The notes under the pieces were generated by a model that worked only from the letters and a program-made list of their open reading frames with translations, was not told the origin of the DNA and made no database searches. Shown piece by piece: positions 26,661-35,699 of a DNA stretch of 64,000 nucleotides (position 1 is the stretch's first letter; each line of letters begins with the position of its first letter). The position numbers were made by a program, and so were the translations under genes. The DNA comes from an uncultured Flavobacterium sp. (GTDB taxonomy: Bacteria; Bacteroidota; Bacteroidia; Flavobacteriales; Flavobacteriaceae), in the NCBI RefSeq assembly GCF_943913405.1, contig NZ_CALTYA010000001.1:186001-250000 (forward strand), written 5' to 3'.

Positions 26661-28034
26661 ATGAAGAAAACAATTACTCTTTTTTTATTTTTTTTATCCT
26701 TACAGAACTATGCACAATGCTGGCAGACGATAAGTTCAGGACCAAATCACACAATTGCTTTAAGAACTGACGGGACGCTTTGGGCATGGGGCGACAACAG
26801 CTCCGGTCAATTGGGAGACGGCACATTAATAAACAAAAACCAACCTGTGCAGATTGGTACAGCAAACAACTGGCAAAAAATCAGTGCGGGCATAAATTTT
26901 TCTCTGGCTATAAAAACCAATGGGACGCTTTGGGCTTGGGGATCCAATTTGTGGGGTCGATTAGGAATTACTGTCAGTGGTCGTCAACTCAATCCAATTC
27001 AGATTGGAACCGCCACAGATTGGAGAAATATTAGTGCCTCCGCAGGAACATCAGGAGGACATAGCCTAGCCATTAAATCCGATGGCACATTGTGGGCATG
27101 GGGAAGCAACAGCTATGGCCAGCTGGGCGACAACACAGTTGTTAATAAAAATCAAGCCGTACAGATAGGAGTCGACACAGATTGGCTGACTATCGACGCT
27201 GGAGGTGACCACTCAGTTGCCATTAAAACCAATGGAACGCTTTGGGCATGGGGCTCGAACGGCTCGCGCCAATTAGGTACCGGCATTAATGGTGACAGAC
27301 ATACACCCACCCAGATTGGCACCGACACCAACTGGCAAAGTATTGACGGTTCATTTAATCACACCCTAGGCATAAGGACAGACGGAACGCTCTGGGCATG
27401 GGGATCTGGAGCAGCAATGGGATTGGGGGCAACTATAGGCTCAACAAATGTCCTTCTTCAAGTAGGAACCGATAATGATTGGGCAAAGGTCATTGGCGGA
27501 ATCAACCATTCCCTTGCACTAAAAACTAATGGCACTCTTTGGAGCTGGGGAGAAAATGCAAGCGGAGGGCTTGGTCTGGGAACAGACAGTGCTAGTGAAA
27601 TTAGAATTCCTACGCAGGTAAGTACTAATGCAGACAAGACAATTATTTCAGCGGGAAATGATTTCTCACAAATAATGAATAGCGACGGTTATTTATATGC
27701 GGCTGGACTTAATACTGCTGGACAATTAGGAGACGGAACTAATGTCAACAAAAACACGCTGACATCTGTTAGCTGTGCCTTCTTAAGCACAAATCAATTT
27801 GAAGCTTTGCAAATCGACACCTATCCTAACCCGGTCAGAAATCAGTTGCATCTTTCTTCTCCGGAAGAAATTATCATGATCTCCATTTACAATTTGTTAG
27901 GTCAGGAAATAGCTAACAAGTATATTCAGTCAAAAGAAACTAGCGTTGATTTATCTGCTTTGTCTTCCGGAACTTATCTGATAAAAGCCACTTCGGCCAA
28001 TAACGTAAAGAAATTTAAAATAGTAAAACAGTAA
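26661..28034 (+). CDS. RCC1-repeat secreted protein with T9SS C-terminal sorting domain
   Basis: The 457-residue protein begins with a signal peptide (MKKTITLFLFFLSLQNYAQ). Seven RCC1-like blades follow, each with GTLWAWG(D/S)N-type and QLGDGT-type motifs, making a seven-bladed propeller. The C-terminal ~75 residues are a type A T9SS signal (YPNPVRNQLHL ... SIYNLLGQEI ... LSSGTYLIKA). The protein should be exported across the outer membrane and released or anchored. The binding partner is unknown. It is monocistronic with a terminator. Confidence 0.93.
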   Translation: MKKTITLFLFFLSLQNYAQCWQTISSGPNHTIALRTDGTLWAWGDNSSGQLGDGTLINKNQPVQIGTANNWQKISAGINFSLAIKTNGTLWAWGSNLWGRLGITVSGRQLNPIQIGTATDWRNISASAGTSGGHSLAIKSDGTLWAWGSNSYGQLGDNTVVNKNQAVQIGVDTDWLTIDAGGDHSVAIKTNGTLWAWGSNGSRQLGTGINGDRHTPTQIGTDTNWQSIDGSFNHTLGIRTDGTLWAWGSGAAMGLGATIGSTNVLLQVGTDNDWAKVIGGINHSLALKTNGTLWSWGENASGGLGLGTDSASEIRIPTQVSTNADKTIISAGNDFSQIMNSDGYLYAAGLNTAGQLGDGTNVNKNTLTSVSCAFLSTNQFEALQIDTYPNPVRNQLHLSSPEEIIMISIYNLLGQEIANKYIQSKETSVDLSALSSGTYLIKATSANNVKKFKIVKQ

Positions 28035-28076
28035 ATCTTATTTTTTCAGGTATTTGAAACCTAATTGCTATTAATA

Positions 28077-28108
28077 AAAAGCCCGTAACTTTCAGTAGAC
28101 GGGCTTTT
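28077..28108 (+). terminator. Terminator of the RCC1 gene
   Basis: Stem GCCCGT/ACGGGC extended by A/T pairs, 12-base loop, then TTTT. The A-run on the left could let it work on the minus strand as well. Confidence 0.75.
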
Positions 28109-28193
28109 CATTAATTAGTTTATAAACATTCAACTAATAGGTTAGTAAACATTTATAAAAAAAATAGCAAAATGAGAACTTAGAATCAGATAT

Positions 28194-28898
28194 TTATTGC
28201 GACTTACTAATTTCGTCATTAATAATATTATTTTTGATTTGCTTGAATACAAAATCCTTTGCTTCTGAAAATGAAATTCCGAATTTCTTTTCTATGTTTT
28301 GATACTTTTCAGGAAATCTTTCGAGCAATTTTTTATAGTAATCTTCCAATAAATCTTCATTGGGAGAATTGAATTCTAGTTTCAGTTCAAATCTTCTGAC
28401 CAGAGCTTCGTCAATCATCTGAATTTGGTTTGTCGCCGCAATCAAAATCGAGTTCTTCGGAAAGTTGTCAATTAATTGCAAAATCGCATTGACAACGCGT
28501 TTCATCTCACTGCTGTCTTTGTTATCGTAATCCCTGATTTGTCCCAAAGAATCAAATTCGTCAAAGAACAAAACTGAGTTTTCATAATTCGCTTCCTTAA
28601 AAATACTGTGGATATTTTTTGCCGTTTCGCCTAATTTTGAAGAAACCACGGTTGCCAGATTTACGATAAAAATTCTTTTGTCTAATTCCTTCGCAATGGC
28701 TTTTGCCGTCATTGTTTTGCCACAACCCGTTTTTCCAAACAAAAGCATTTTATTTGCCACCGGAAGCTCATATTGATGCAGAATTTCAGAAAATTTATGT
28801 TCCTTCAAGAATTGGTCTATTTGCTCTGAAACCGAAGCTTCAAAAACCACATCCTTTAAATTTACCTCTTCCCGATCTCTGTAATACAATGCACTCAA
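28194..28898 (-). CDS. Orphan AAA-family ATPase
   Basis: The 234-residue protein is close to a bare AAA core. Walker A GKTGCGKT is at residues 55-62, Walker B LFFDEFDS at ~110-117 and the sensor-1-like IAATNQ further on. Arg residues in ALVRRFEL act as the finger. The N-terminal 50 residues carry a short linker resembling AAA proteases and chaperones, but there is no protease domain. No substrate-binding partner or peptidase lies beside it. It could be a solitary remodelling ATPase; function unknown. Confidence 0.85.
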   Translation of the reverse strand: MSALYYRDREEVNLKDVVFEASVSEQIDQFLKEHKFSEILHQYELPVANKMLLFGKTGCGKTMTAKAIAKELDKRIFIVNLATVVSSKLGETAKNIHSIFKEANYENSVLFFDEFDSLGQIRDYDNKDSSEMKRVVNAILQLIDNFPKNSILIAATNQIQMIDEALVRRFELKLEFNSPNEDLLEDYYKKLLERFPEKYQNIEKKFGISFSEAKDFVFKQIKNNIINDEISKSQ

Positions 28899-28946
28899 TT
28901 GTGAAAATTTTATGCAAAGATAGTTACTAAATACTGTTGTTTATAA

Positions 28947-28976
28947 AAAAACAGCCCTCAAAATGAGAGCTGTTTT
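28947..28976 (-). terminator. Hairpin terminator, minus strand
   Basis: An AAAACAGC/GCTGTTTT stem with an internal CTC/GAG extension lies 16 bases before the next small gene's stop on the minus strand. Its A-rich left edge gives a T-tract in that direction. Confidence 0.6.
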
Positions 28977-28991
28977 GTACAAATAAAGTTT

Positions 28992-29144
28992 TTATTTAAT
29001 GTTATTTTGCTTGAATTTCTTTGAGAAACGATTTGTCACATCTTCATGTGAACTTACATTACCAGCTAAAATATCTTTTAAACCTTTTTGAATTAATTGG
29101 TTTTCAAAATTAGAAATTTCTGTTTCTTCTTTAGGGTCTATCAT
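28992..29144 (-). CDS. Small antitoxin-like protein, probably a remnant
   Basis: ATG at 29144 to stop at 28992 encodes 50 residues: MIDPKEETEISNFENQLIQK then GLKDILAGNVSSHEDVTNRF and a basic end. The pattern GLKDI..G..SHE.V is typical of small antitoxin tails. Just upstream a second short frame (MDITIEKLNNLIE) ends in TGA that overlaps this ATG, so a longer original gene may have been split by a frameshift. No toxin gene is adjacent. The assignment is inference. Confidence 0.45.
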   Translation of the reverse strand: MIDPKEETEISNFENQLIQKGLKDILAGNVSSHEDVTNRFSKKFKQNNIK

Positions 29145-29221
29145 TCAATCAAATTGTTCAGTTTTTCTATCGTAATATCCATTCAAAAACAAAAACAACT
29201 TTTGATAAACAGCTCTTTTGG

Positions 29222-29515
29222 CTATTTATATTTCACAAACATCGTAACTATTATATTAGTTTTAGAGTTTCTTGATTTTACGTCAACTATTCTTTTTCCT
29301 TCCTCTATCAAAGATTCCAATTGAATATCTACACCTGTAATCATTAACTGCTGATTTTGCCAGTTAAGAATAGTTCCTACCCGAAAAATTTCGGAATTCC
29401 ATTCAGTATCTATATCCCCTATACAATCATTTAAGAATTCTTCCTTATCAAAATAATTTGCTAAAACTCTACCTTCTTCTAATGATATTTTAAATTTTGT
29501 TTCAATTCCGTACAT
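29222..29515 (-). CDS. Hypothetical protein, 97 aa
   Basis: This soluble 97-residue protein (MYGIETKFKISLEEGRVLAN) lacks a signal peptide and membrane segments. It is beta-rich with an acidic centre. It lies between nrdA and the antitoxin-like gene. I do not recognise the family; the compact composition and AT-rich flanks suggest a small accessory insertion. Confidence 0.55.
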   Translation of the reverse strand: MYGIETKFKISLEEGRVLANYFDKEEFLNDCIGDIDTEWNSEIFRVGTILNWQNQQLMITGVDIQLESLIEEGKRIVDVKSRNSKTNIIVTMFVKYK

Positions 29516-29583
29516 GTTTCTATATTTTTATTAATACAAATATAGAAATAATTTATTGAAATTTAATTTTTAATCGATTTTAT

Positions 29584-32025
29584 TTATGATCCGCACATTT
29601 CACAATCATCAGGTTCAGAAGATTGCGCTCTTTGCAACATCGCCTTGAATTCATTAACATCAATAGGTTCTACGTCTGCAGAAACATTTGGCGCTAATTT
29701 TTTAGCTGGAGCTGATGTAACAACTTCTGCTTCAACCAAAACCGGTTCTTCTTTTTTATCGTTGTTTAATGTGAATTTAATCGCATCAACCGCAGATTTT
29801 GTTCTCAAATAATACATTCCTGTTTTCAATCCTGATTGCCAAGCATAAAAGTGCATTGAAGTCAGTTTTGCGAAGTTTGCATTTTCCATAAACAAGTTCA
29901 AAGACTGTGATTGGTCAATGAAATAACCTCTTTGGCGTGACATATCTAAGATATCTTTCATGCTCATTTCCCAAACTGTTTTGTACAATTCTTTGATATG
30001 TGCCGGAATGATATCGATGTTTTGAACCGATCCGTTGTGGCGCATGATTTCTTGTTTCAAGCTGTCATTCCAGATTCCAAGTTCTACTAAATCTTCTAAT
30101 AAATGTTTGTTTACAACAATAAATTCTCCTGAAAGCGTTCTTCTTGTATAAATATTTGAAGTGTAAGGCTCAAAAGCTTCGTTGTTTCCAAGGATTTGAG
30201 AAGTCGAAGCTGTTGGCATTGGAGCCACCAAAAGTGAGTTTCTCACACCGTGTTTCACAACTTCCGTTCTTAATGAAGCCCAATCCCATCTTCCAGAAAG
30301 TTCTTCATCTTTCAATCCCCAAAGGTTGTATTGAAATTCTCCTTGAGAAATCGGCGAACCTTGGAAAGTTGAATACGGACCTTCTACTTTTGCCAATTCC
30401 ATAGAAGCAGTAACCGCTGCGAAATAAAGCGTTTCGAAAATCTCTTGGTTTAATTGTTTCGCTTCGTCACTTGTAAAAGGCATTCTCAACAAAATGAAAG
30501 CATCCGCCAAACCTTGCACACCAAGACCAACTGGCCTGTGACGTGTATTTGAATTTTCAGCCTCAATAACAGGATAATAATTTCTGTCAATTACTTTATT
30601 CAAGTTCAATGTCACGCGTTTGGTAACATCGAATAATTTTTGGTGGTCAAATTTTCCGTTTTCAACGAACATTGGCAACGAGATAGAAGCCAAATTACAA
30701 ACTGCAACTTCGTCAGGAGAAGTAAATTCGATGATTTCTGTACATAAATTCGAAGAACGAATCGTTCCTAAATTCTTTTGGTTTGATTTTCTGTTCGCCG
30801 CATCTTTGTACAACATATAAGGAAGACCTGTTTCTACTTGAGATTCAAGGATTTTCTCCCAAATTTCTCTCGCTTTTACTGTTTTTCTACCTTTTCCAGC
30901 CGCTTCGTATCCTAAGTATAATTTATCGAATTCTTCGCTGTGGACATCAGATAATCCTGGGCATTCGTTCGGACACATTAATGTCCAAGTTGTGTCTTCT
31001 TGAACACGTTTCATGAACAAATCCGGAATCCACATTCCAAGGAACAAGTCACGAGTTCTCATTTCTTCCTTACCGTGATTTTTTCTCAAATCAAGGAAAT
31101 CGAAAATATCAGCGTGCCAAGGTTCGATGTACATTGCAAAGCTTCCTTTACGTTTTCCACCACCTTGATCCACATAACGAGCCGTCATATCATACACTCT
31201 CAACATCGGAACAATTCCGTTTGAAGTTCCGTTTGTACCGCTGATATACGAACCTGTCGCTCTCACATTGTGAATTGCAAGACCGATTCCTCCCGCTGAT
31301 TGCGAGATTTTAGCTGTTTGTTTTAAGGTATCGTAAATTCCGTCGATACTGTCATCTTTCATGGTCAATAAGAAACAAGACGACATTTGAGGTTTTGGAG
31401 TTCCTGCGTTGAAAAGCGTTGGCGTTGCGTGCGTAAAGAATTTTTTAGACATTAATTCATACGTTTCAATCGCAGAAGCAATATCATCTTTGTGAATTCC
31501 CACAGAAACACGCATCAACATATGTTGCGGTCTTTCGACGATTTTACCGTTGATTTTCAACAAGTAAGAACGTTCTAAAGTTTTAAATCCGAAGTAATCG
31601 TAGTTAAAATCTCTGTTGTAAATAATTACAGAATCCAATGCCTGAGCATTTTTTTGGATAATTTCGTGTACGTCATCTGCCAATAACGGAGCCGCAGTTC
31701 CTGTTCTTGGATTGATATAATGATACATATCGTTCATCGTTTCTGAGAACGATTTTTTTGTATTCTTGTGCAAATTAGAAACCGCAATACGTGCCGCCAA
31801 TTGTGCATAATCAGGATGCGAAATCGTCATTGAAGCTGCAGTTTCCGCCGCAAGATTATCTAATTCAGAAGTTGTAACTCCGTCATAAAGACCTTCAATA
31901 ACACGCATTGCCACTTTTACTGGATCAACCAAATCGTTTAATCCGTAGCATAATTTACTTACTCTATCCGTAATTTTATCAAACATTACCGGCTCTCTAT
32001 TGCCGTCTCTTTTTACTACATACAT
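29584..32025 (-). CDS. nrdA: Ribonucleoside-diphosphate reductase class I, alpha subunit
   Basis: The 813-residue large subunit starts with an ATP-cone (MYVVKRDGNREPV) that senses ATP/dATP. The catalytic barrel contains NLCTEIIEF and the typical GGGKRKGSFAMYIEPWH loop. The C-terminal redox pair CEMC ends the protein (CEMCGS). It reduces NDPs to dNDPs. It sits 113 bases downstream of nrdB in the same direction, that is in the order nrdB-nrdA, the reverse of E. coli. Confidence 0.97.
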   Translation of the reverse strand: MYVVKRDGNREPVMFDKITDRVSKLCYGLNDLVDPVKVAMRVIEGLYDGVTTSELDNLAAETAASMTISHPDYAQLAARIAVSNLHKNTKKSFSETMNDMYHYINPRTGTAAPLLADDVHEIIQKNAQALDSVIIYNRDFNYDYFGFKTLERSYLLKINGKIVERPQHMLMRVSVGIHKDDIASAIETYELMSKKFFTHATPTLFNAGTPKPQMSSCFLLTMKDDSIDGIYDTLKQTAKISQSAGGIGLAIHNVRATGSYISGTNGTSNGIVPMLRVYDMTARYVDQGGGKRKGSFAMYIEPWHADIFDFLDLRKNHGKEEMRTRDLFLGMWIPDLFMKRVQEDTTWTLMCPNECPGLSDVHSEEFDKLYLGYEAAGKGRKTVKAREIWEKILESQVETGLPYMLYKDAANRKSNQKNLGTIRSSNLCTEIIEFTSPDEVAVCNLASISLPMFVENGKFDHQKLFDVTKRVTLNLNKVIDRNYYPVIEAENSNTRHRPVGLGVQGLADAFILLRMPFTSDEAKQLNQEIFETLYFAAVTASMELAKVEGPYSTFQGSPISQGEFQYNLWGLKDEELSGRWDWASLRTEVVKHGVRNSLLVAPMPTASTSQILGNNEAFEPYTSNIYTRRTLSGEFIVVNKHLLEDLVELGIWNDSLKQEIMRHNGSVQNIDIIPAHIKELYKTVWEMSMKDILDMSRQRGYFIDQSQSLNLFMENANFAKLTSMHFYAWQSGLKTGMYYLRTKSAVDAIKFTLNNDKKEEPVLVEAEVVTSAPAKKLAPNVSADVEPIDVNEFKAMLQRAQSSEPDDCEMCGS

Positions 32026-32138
32026 ATTTTTCGAATTTTGAGTGTTTTTTTCATTTGCACTAGCGTGCGTTCCTATTTTTATTTTTTTTCTAAGAACAAA
32101 AACTTAGAGCCTTTGCAACTTAGAACCTCAGCAACTTT

Positions 32139-33128
32139 CTAGAAATCTGCGTCGAAGCTAATTTTCTGAGAATCGCTATCCCCCTGAGATCCGCTGTTCA
32201 TCACACCTGCTTTTTGGTATTCAGAAACACGTTTTTCAAAGAAATTTGTTTTTCCTTGCAACGAAATCATATCCATAAAGTCAAACGGATTTGAAGAATT
32301 GTAAACTCTTTCACATCCTAATTCTACCAATAATCTATCCGTTACAAATTCCAAATATTGCGCCATCAAAGTCGCATTCATTCCGATCAAACTTGCCGGC
32401 AACGATTCTGTGATAAATTCTCTTTCAATATCAAGAGCATCCACTAAAATTTCTTTGATTCTCGCTTTCGGAACTTTATTGACCAAGTGATGATTGTGCA
32501 AATGCACCGCAAAATCACAGTGAACACCTTCGTCACGAGAAATTAATTCGTTTGAAAATGTCAATCCTGGCATCAAACCGCGTTTTTTCAACCAGAAAAT
32601 AGAACAAAAAGCTCCAGAAAAGAAAATACCTTCCACTGCTGCAAAAGCGATTAGTCTTTCTGCAAAAGAATCTGATTCAATCCATTTTAAAGCCCAGTCT
32701 GCTTTCTTTTTAATCGCTGGAAAAACTTCCAAAGCACGGAACAATTGGTCTTTTTCTGTTTCGTCTTTCACGTAAGTATCAATCAACAACGAATAGGTTT
32801 CGCTGTGAATATTCTCCATCATGATTTGGAAACCGTAAAAGAATTTCGCTTCCGCGTATTGCACTTCGTTCACGAAATTTTCAGCTAAATTCTCGTTTAC
32901 TATTCCGTCAGAAGCGGCGAAAAAGGCCAAAATGTGTTTAATAAAATATTTTTCGTCGCTATTTAATTTGTTATTCCAGTCATTTAAATCTTGGTGCAAA
33001 TCGATTTCTTCAGCAGTCCAAAAACTGGCTTCCATTTTTTTATACCAATCCCAAATATCATGGTGTTTGATTGGAAAAATCACGAATCGGTTTTTGTTTT
33101 CTTGTAAAATTGGTTCTATTGCAGACAT
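32139..33128 (-). CDS. nrdB: Ribonucleoside-diphosphate reductase class I, beta subunit
   Basis: The 329-residue four-helix radical subunit has diiron ligand blocks: MMENIHSETYSLL with the central E-x2-H, and ISRDEGVHCDFAVHLH with the second E-x2-H. A Tyr-bearing helix completes the radical site, and YQKAG in the C-terminal tail precedes the residues that dock to NrdA. There is no ATP-cone on the beta subunit. A consensus DnaA box lies in the upstream region. Confidence 0.97.
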   Translation of the reverse strand: MSAIEPILQENKNRFVIFPIKHHDIWDWYKKMEASFWTAEEIDLHQDLNDWNNKLNSDEKYFIKHILAFFAASDGIVNENLAENFVNEVQYAEAKFFYGFQIMMENIHSETYSLLIDTYVKDETEKDQLFRALEVFPAIKKKADWALKWIESDSFAERLIAFAAVEGIFFSGAFCSIFWLKKRGLMPGLTFSNELISRDEGVHCDFAVHLHNHHLVNKVPKARIKEILVDALDIEREFITESLPASLIGMNATLMAQYLEFVTDRLLVELGCERVYNSSNPFDFMDMISLQGKTNFFEKRVSEYQKAGVMNSGSQGDSDSQKISFDADF

Positions 33129-33221
33129 ACTTTGTTGACTTTTATTGTGTTGCGAAAAAGGATTTTTTCGTTATTCAGAGATACAAAGATTGTCATTTCT
33201 TATGGTTTAAAAAAGCCAAAC

Positions 33222-33230
33222 TTATCCACA
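33222..33230 (+). promoter_or_regulatory. Consensus DnaA box upstream of nrdB
   Basis: TTATCCACA is a perfect DnaA box, placed about 95 bases before the nrdB start. On the minus strand it is followed directly by GTTTGG, a possible -33 element. In E. coli DnaA regulates nrdAB. A single site could be chance in 64 kb, so this is suggestive only. Confidence 0.35.
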
Positions 33231-33390
33231 ATTCGCCCTAGTTTTGAACAACGGTAAAATTTTATCGTGATTTTTATTACAAAATATAAAATACTGAAAA
33301 ACAAATAATTACAAAATAGAAAACTTTGTAATCACCTGTAAAATATAGGAATCTTACTATAAAGTATTCCTTAAAAGATTTAAGAAAAAT

Positions 33391-33960
33391 TTATTGGTTT
33401 TTTAACTCTTGCGCAACCTTTTCAAGTTCCATGTACCAGTCTTCGCCAAAGCGGCGAATCAATGCTTCTTTTACAAATTTATACACCGGAACTTCCAATT
33501 CTTTGCCTAAAGAACAGGCATCATCGCAAATATCCCATTTGTCATAATTTACCGCTGCGAATTCTGAGAAATCCTTAATTCTGATCGGGTATAAATGACA
33601 AGAAACAGGTTTTTTCCAGTCAATAATTCCTTGATTATAAGCTTGCTCAATACCGCAAAGCGCGGTTTTTCCGTCGAAGATGACATAAGCACAGTCTTTA
33701 TTATCAATTAATGGCGTTTCTAAATCGCCGTCGGTTCCGGTTACCCAAGTTCCTTGCGCTTCGATTGCAGCAATTCCTTCCTTGCGAAGAAATGGTTTCA
33801 CTTTTGGATAAATGGCCTCCAAAATCTTGGTTTCCTCTTCATTTAATGGCGCACCGGCATCGCCATCAACGCAACAAGCGCCTTTGCAAGCCGAAAGATT
33901 GCACACAAATTCCTTTTCTAATATGTCTTCAGAGACAATGGTTTTTCCTAATTGAAACAT
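33391..33960 (-). CDS. DUF3109 family Cys-rich protein
   Basis: The 189-residue protein has Cys clusters CNLSACKGACC (residues ~20-30), DCAYV/ALCGIEQA, PVSCHLYPIRI and CDDAC, a set typical of DUF3109 and likely to hold an Fe-S cluster. No signal peptide is present, so it is cytoplasmic. On the minus strand TATCTTTG (33965-33972) is so close to the ATG that the transcript would be nearly leaderless. Function unknown. Confidence 0.9.
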   Translation of the reverse strand: MFQLGKTIVSEDILEKEFVCNLSACKGACCVDGDAGAPLNEEETKILEAIYPKVKPFLRKEGIAAIEAQGTWVTGTDGDLETPLIDNKDCAYVIFDGKTALCGIEQAYNQGIIDWKKPVSCHLYPIRIKDFSEFAAVNYDKWDICDDACSLGKELEVPVYKFVKEALIRRFGEDWYMELEKVAQELKNQ

Positions 33961-34129
33961 TTTGCAAAGATACGTTTTGGATTTTAGATTTCAGAATTTA
34001 GAAATGAGATTTTAGAGATTAACGCAATAATCAGATTTTCAGTATTTTATGATTACAAAAAATTAACGTATGATTAGCTAATTTCCGATATAAATAAAAT
34101 AATTTTGCAGCTTCAAAAAAGCATTTATC

Positions 34130-34705
34130 ATGGGATTTGATTGGAGAGAAATTTTTACAATAAGTATGGTCTTGTTCGCAGTAATTGATATTGTCGGAAG
34201 CATTCCGATTATTGTTGATTTGCGTTCAAAAGTCGGTCATATTCAATCTGAAAAAGCTTCGATTGTGGCTTGTATTATCATGATTGCTTTTCTTTTTGTG
34301 GGAGAAGAAATTTTGAAATTAATCGGAATCAACGCGAGTTCTTTTGCCGTTGCCGGTTCTTTTGTATTATTTTTCCTTGCTTTGGAAATGATTCTCGGCA
34401 TTCGTTTATACAAAGAAGACAATCCAAGCACGGCTTCTATCGTGCCAATTGCCTTTCCTTTAATCGCTGGAGCCGGAACAATGACCACTATTCTTTCGCT
34501 TCGTGCCGAATATGAAAAAATAAATATAATTGTGGCGATTATCATAAATATAATTGTAGTTTTCGCAGTTCTAAAGTCCTCTGCCAAAATCGAGAAATTG
34601 CTTGGCGAAAACGGCCTTGGAGTCATCCGAAAAATATTTGGAGTCATATTATTAGCCATCGCTGTTAAATTATTTGGTGCCAATGTTAAAGGGCTTTTCA
34701 TCTAA
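34130..34705 (+). CDS. MarC family integral membrane protein (UPF0056)
   Basis: The 191-residue protein has six hydrophobic segments, with early VLFAVIDIVGSIPI and the block FPLIAGAGTMTT near the middle, both typical of MarC. The family was linked to multiple antibiotic resistance in E. coli, but that role is not supported. A TAATTTTG -7-like box lies at 34100-34107. It is followed by two genes in the same direction. Confidence 0.9.
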   Translation: MGFDWREIFTISMVLFAVIDIVGSIPIIVDLRSKVGHIQSEKASIVACIIMIAFLFVGEEILKLIGINASSFAVAGSFVLFFLALEMILGIRLYKEDNPSTASIVPIAFPLIAGAGTMTTILSLRAEYEKINIIVAIIINIIVVFAVLKSSAKIEKLLGENGLGVIRKIFGVILLAIAVKLFGANVKGLFI

Positions 34706-34755
34706 AATAGATTTTACTAATTTCACAGTCTCATAAATAGACAACCCATCTTATA

Positions 34756-34956
34756 ATGAAGATTTTTACTTACATATTAATATTTTTAGCATTAGCATTA
34801 ATCGTTTTTAACATCACCATTTTAGACTTCGACCATCTTTTTGAAGGCGACAGCGTGGTAGGTTTGATCGGTATTGCTGCTTCTTTTTGCGCCATTTTTA
34901 TTCTATTGATTTTTAGAATGTCAAAAATGATCGAAGAGAAAACTAAAGACAGATAA
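34756..34956 (+). CDS. Small membrane protein, 66 aa
   Basis: The 66-residue protein has two hydrophobic helices (IFTYILIFLALALIVFNI and VGLIGIAASFCAIFILLI) and a charged tail (KMIEEKTKDR). Conserved small proteins of this kind lie near FAD-protein genes in flavobacteria. It is 6 bases upstream of the next gene and so cotranscribed. Function unknown. Confidence 0.75.
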   Translation: MKIFTYILIFLALALIVFNITILDFDHLFEGDSVVGLIGIAASFCAIFILLIFRMSKMIEEKTKDR

Positions 34957-34962
34957 TCACTT

Positions 34963-35571
34963 ATGTTTGACGTTTTAATAATCGGCGGTGGCGTTTCTGG
35001 AATGTCGTGCGCCTTGGTTTTAGGCTCAGCCGGAAACAAAGCTTTTGCAGCTGACAAAAAAATCGGAATTTTTACACATCAAAAAGCATCCAATCTTCAA
35101 GATGCCTTATTTAATAATGCTTACGGAATCCCAGCTGGAAAATTAGGCTCGGAATTATTATCGGAAAGCACTGAACAGCTAAACACACTTTATCCGCAAG
35201 TCGAACAAATTTCAAACGAAAAAGTGTTGCGAGTTGACGGCCAATATCCAAATTTTACGGTAGTAACAAACAAAGATTCTTACCAGACAAAAATGATTGT
35301 CGTGGCGATAAATGCTTCGAATACTTTTGCGATTGAAGGATTGATGCAGTATGTAATTCCGCATAAAAAAGCGATTGCTGAGAAGAATAGAATTCAGCTT
35401 CAAAACGAAGACCATTTAGTTTCGGAAGGAATTTATGTCGTTGGGACTTTGGCAGGCTGGAGAAGCCAATTGTCAATCGCTGCGGGAAGCGGTGCTTCTG
35501 TTGCCACGGACATTTTGACTTTATGGAACGAAGGAAAACATTCTCAGGTTCACGATAGTATTCGAAAATAA
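34963..35571 (+). CDS. Minimal FAD-binding oxidoreductase-like protein
   Basis: The 202-residue protein begins MFDVLIIGGGVSGMSCALVL, a classic FAD/Rossmann GxGxxG start. The C-terminal EGIYVVGTLAGWRSQLSIAA is the second FAD-contacting motif of thioredoxin reductase-like proteins. The central NAD(P)H domain and CxxC pair are missing, so the protein is about 60% of a normal TrxR. It is not a random truncation because both ends are intact. It may take electrons from elsewhere; function unknown. Confidence 0.8.
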   Translation: MFDVLIIGGGVSGMSCALVLGSAGNKAFAADKKIGIFTHQKASNLQDALFNNAYGIPAGKLGSELLSESTEQLNTLYPQVEQISNEKVLRVDGQYPNFTVVTNKDSYQTKMIVVAINASNTFAIEGLMQYVIPHKKAIAEKNRIQLQNEDHLVSEGIYVVGTLAGWRSQLSIAAGSGASVATDILTLWNEGKHSQVHDSIRK

Positions 35572-35575
35572 AATA

Positions 35576-35692
35576 ACCGCAGATTTAAAATATTTTTTTT
35601 TGAACACAGATTTCACAGATTTCCACAGATTCAATTTGTAAAAAAATCTGCGACCCGAGACCGAAGGTCGAATTGACGAAGTAATCTGCGGT
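35576..35692. repeat. Inverted-repeat-flanked CACAGATTT element, 117 bp
   Basis: ACCGCAGATT (35576-35585) and its exact reverse complement AATCTGCGGT (35683-35692) bound a stretch that holds three CACAGATT(T) copies and a GACCGAAGGTC hairpin. It lies between two convergent genes. Such words are dispersed in flavobacterial genomes, and the layout resembles a small MITE. No target-site duplication was assigned. Confidence 0.65.
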
Positions 35693-35699
35693 CAACTTT

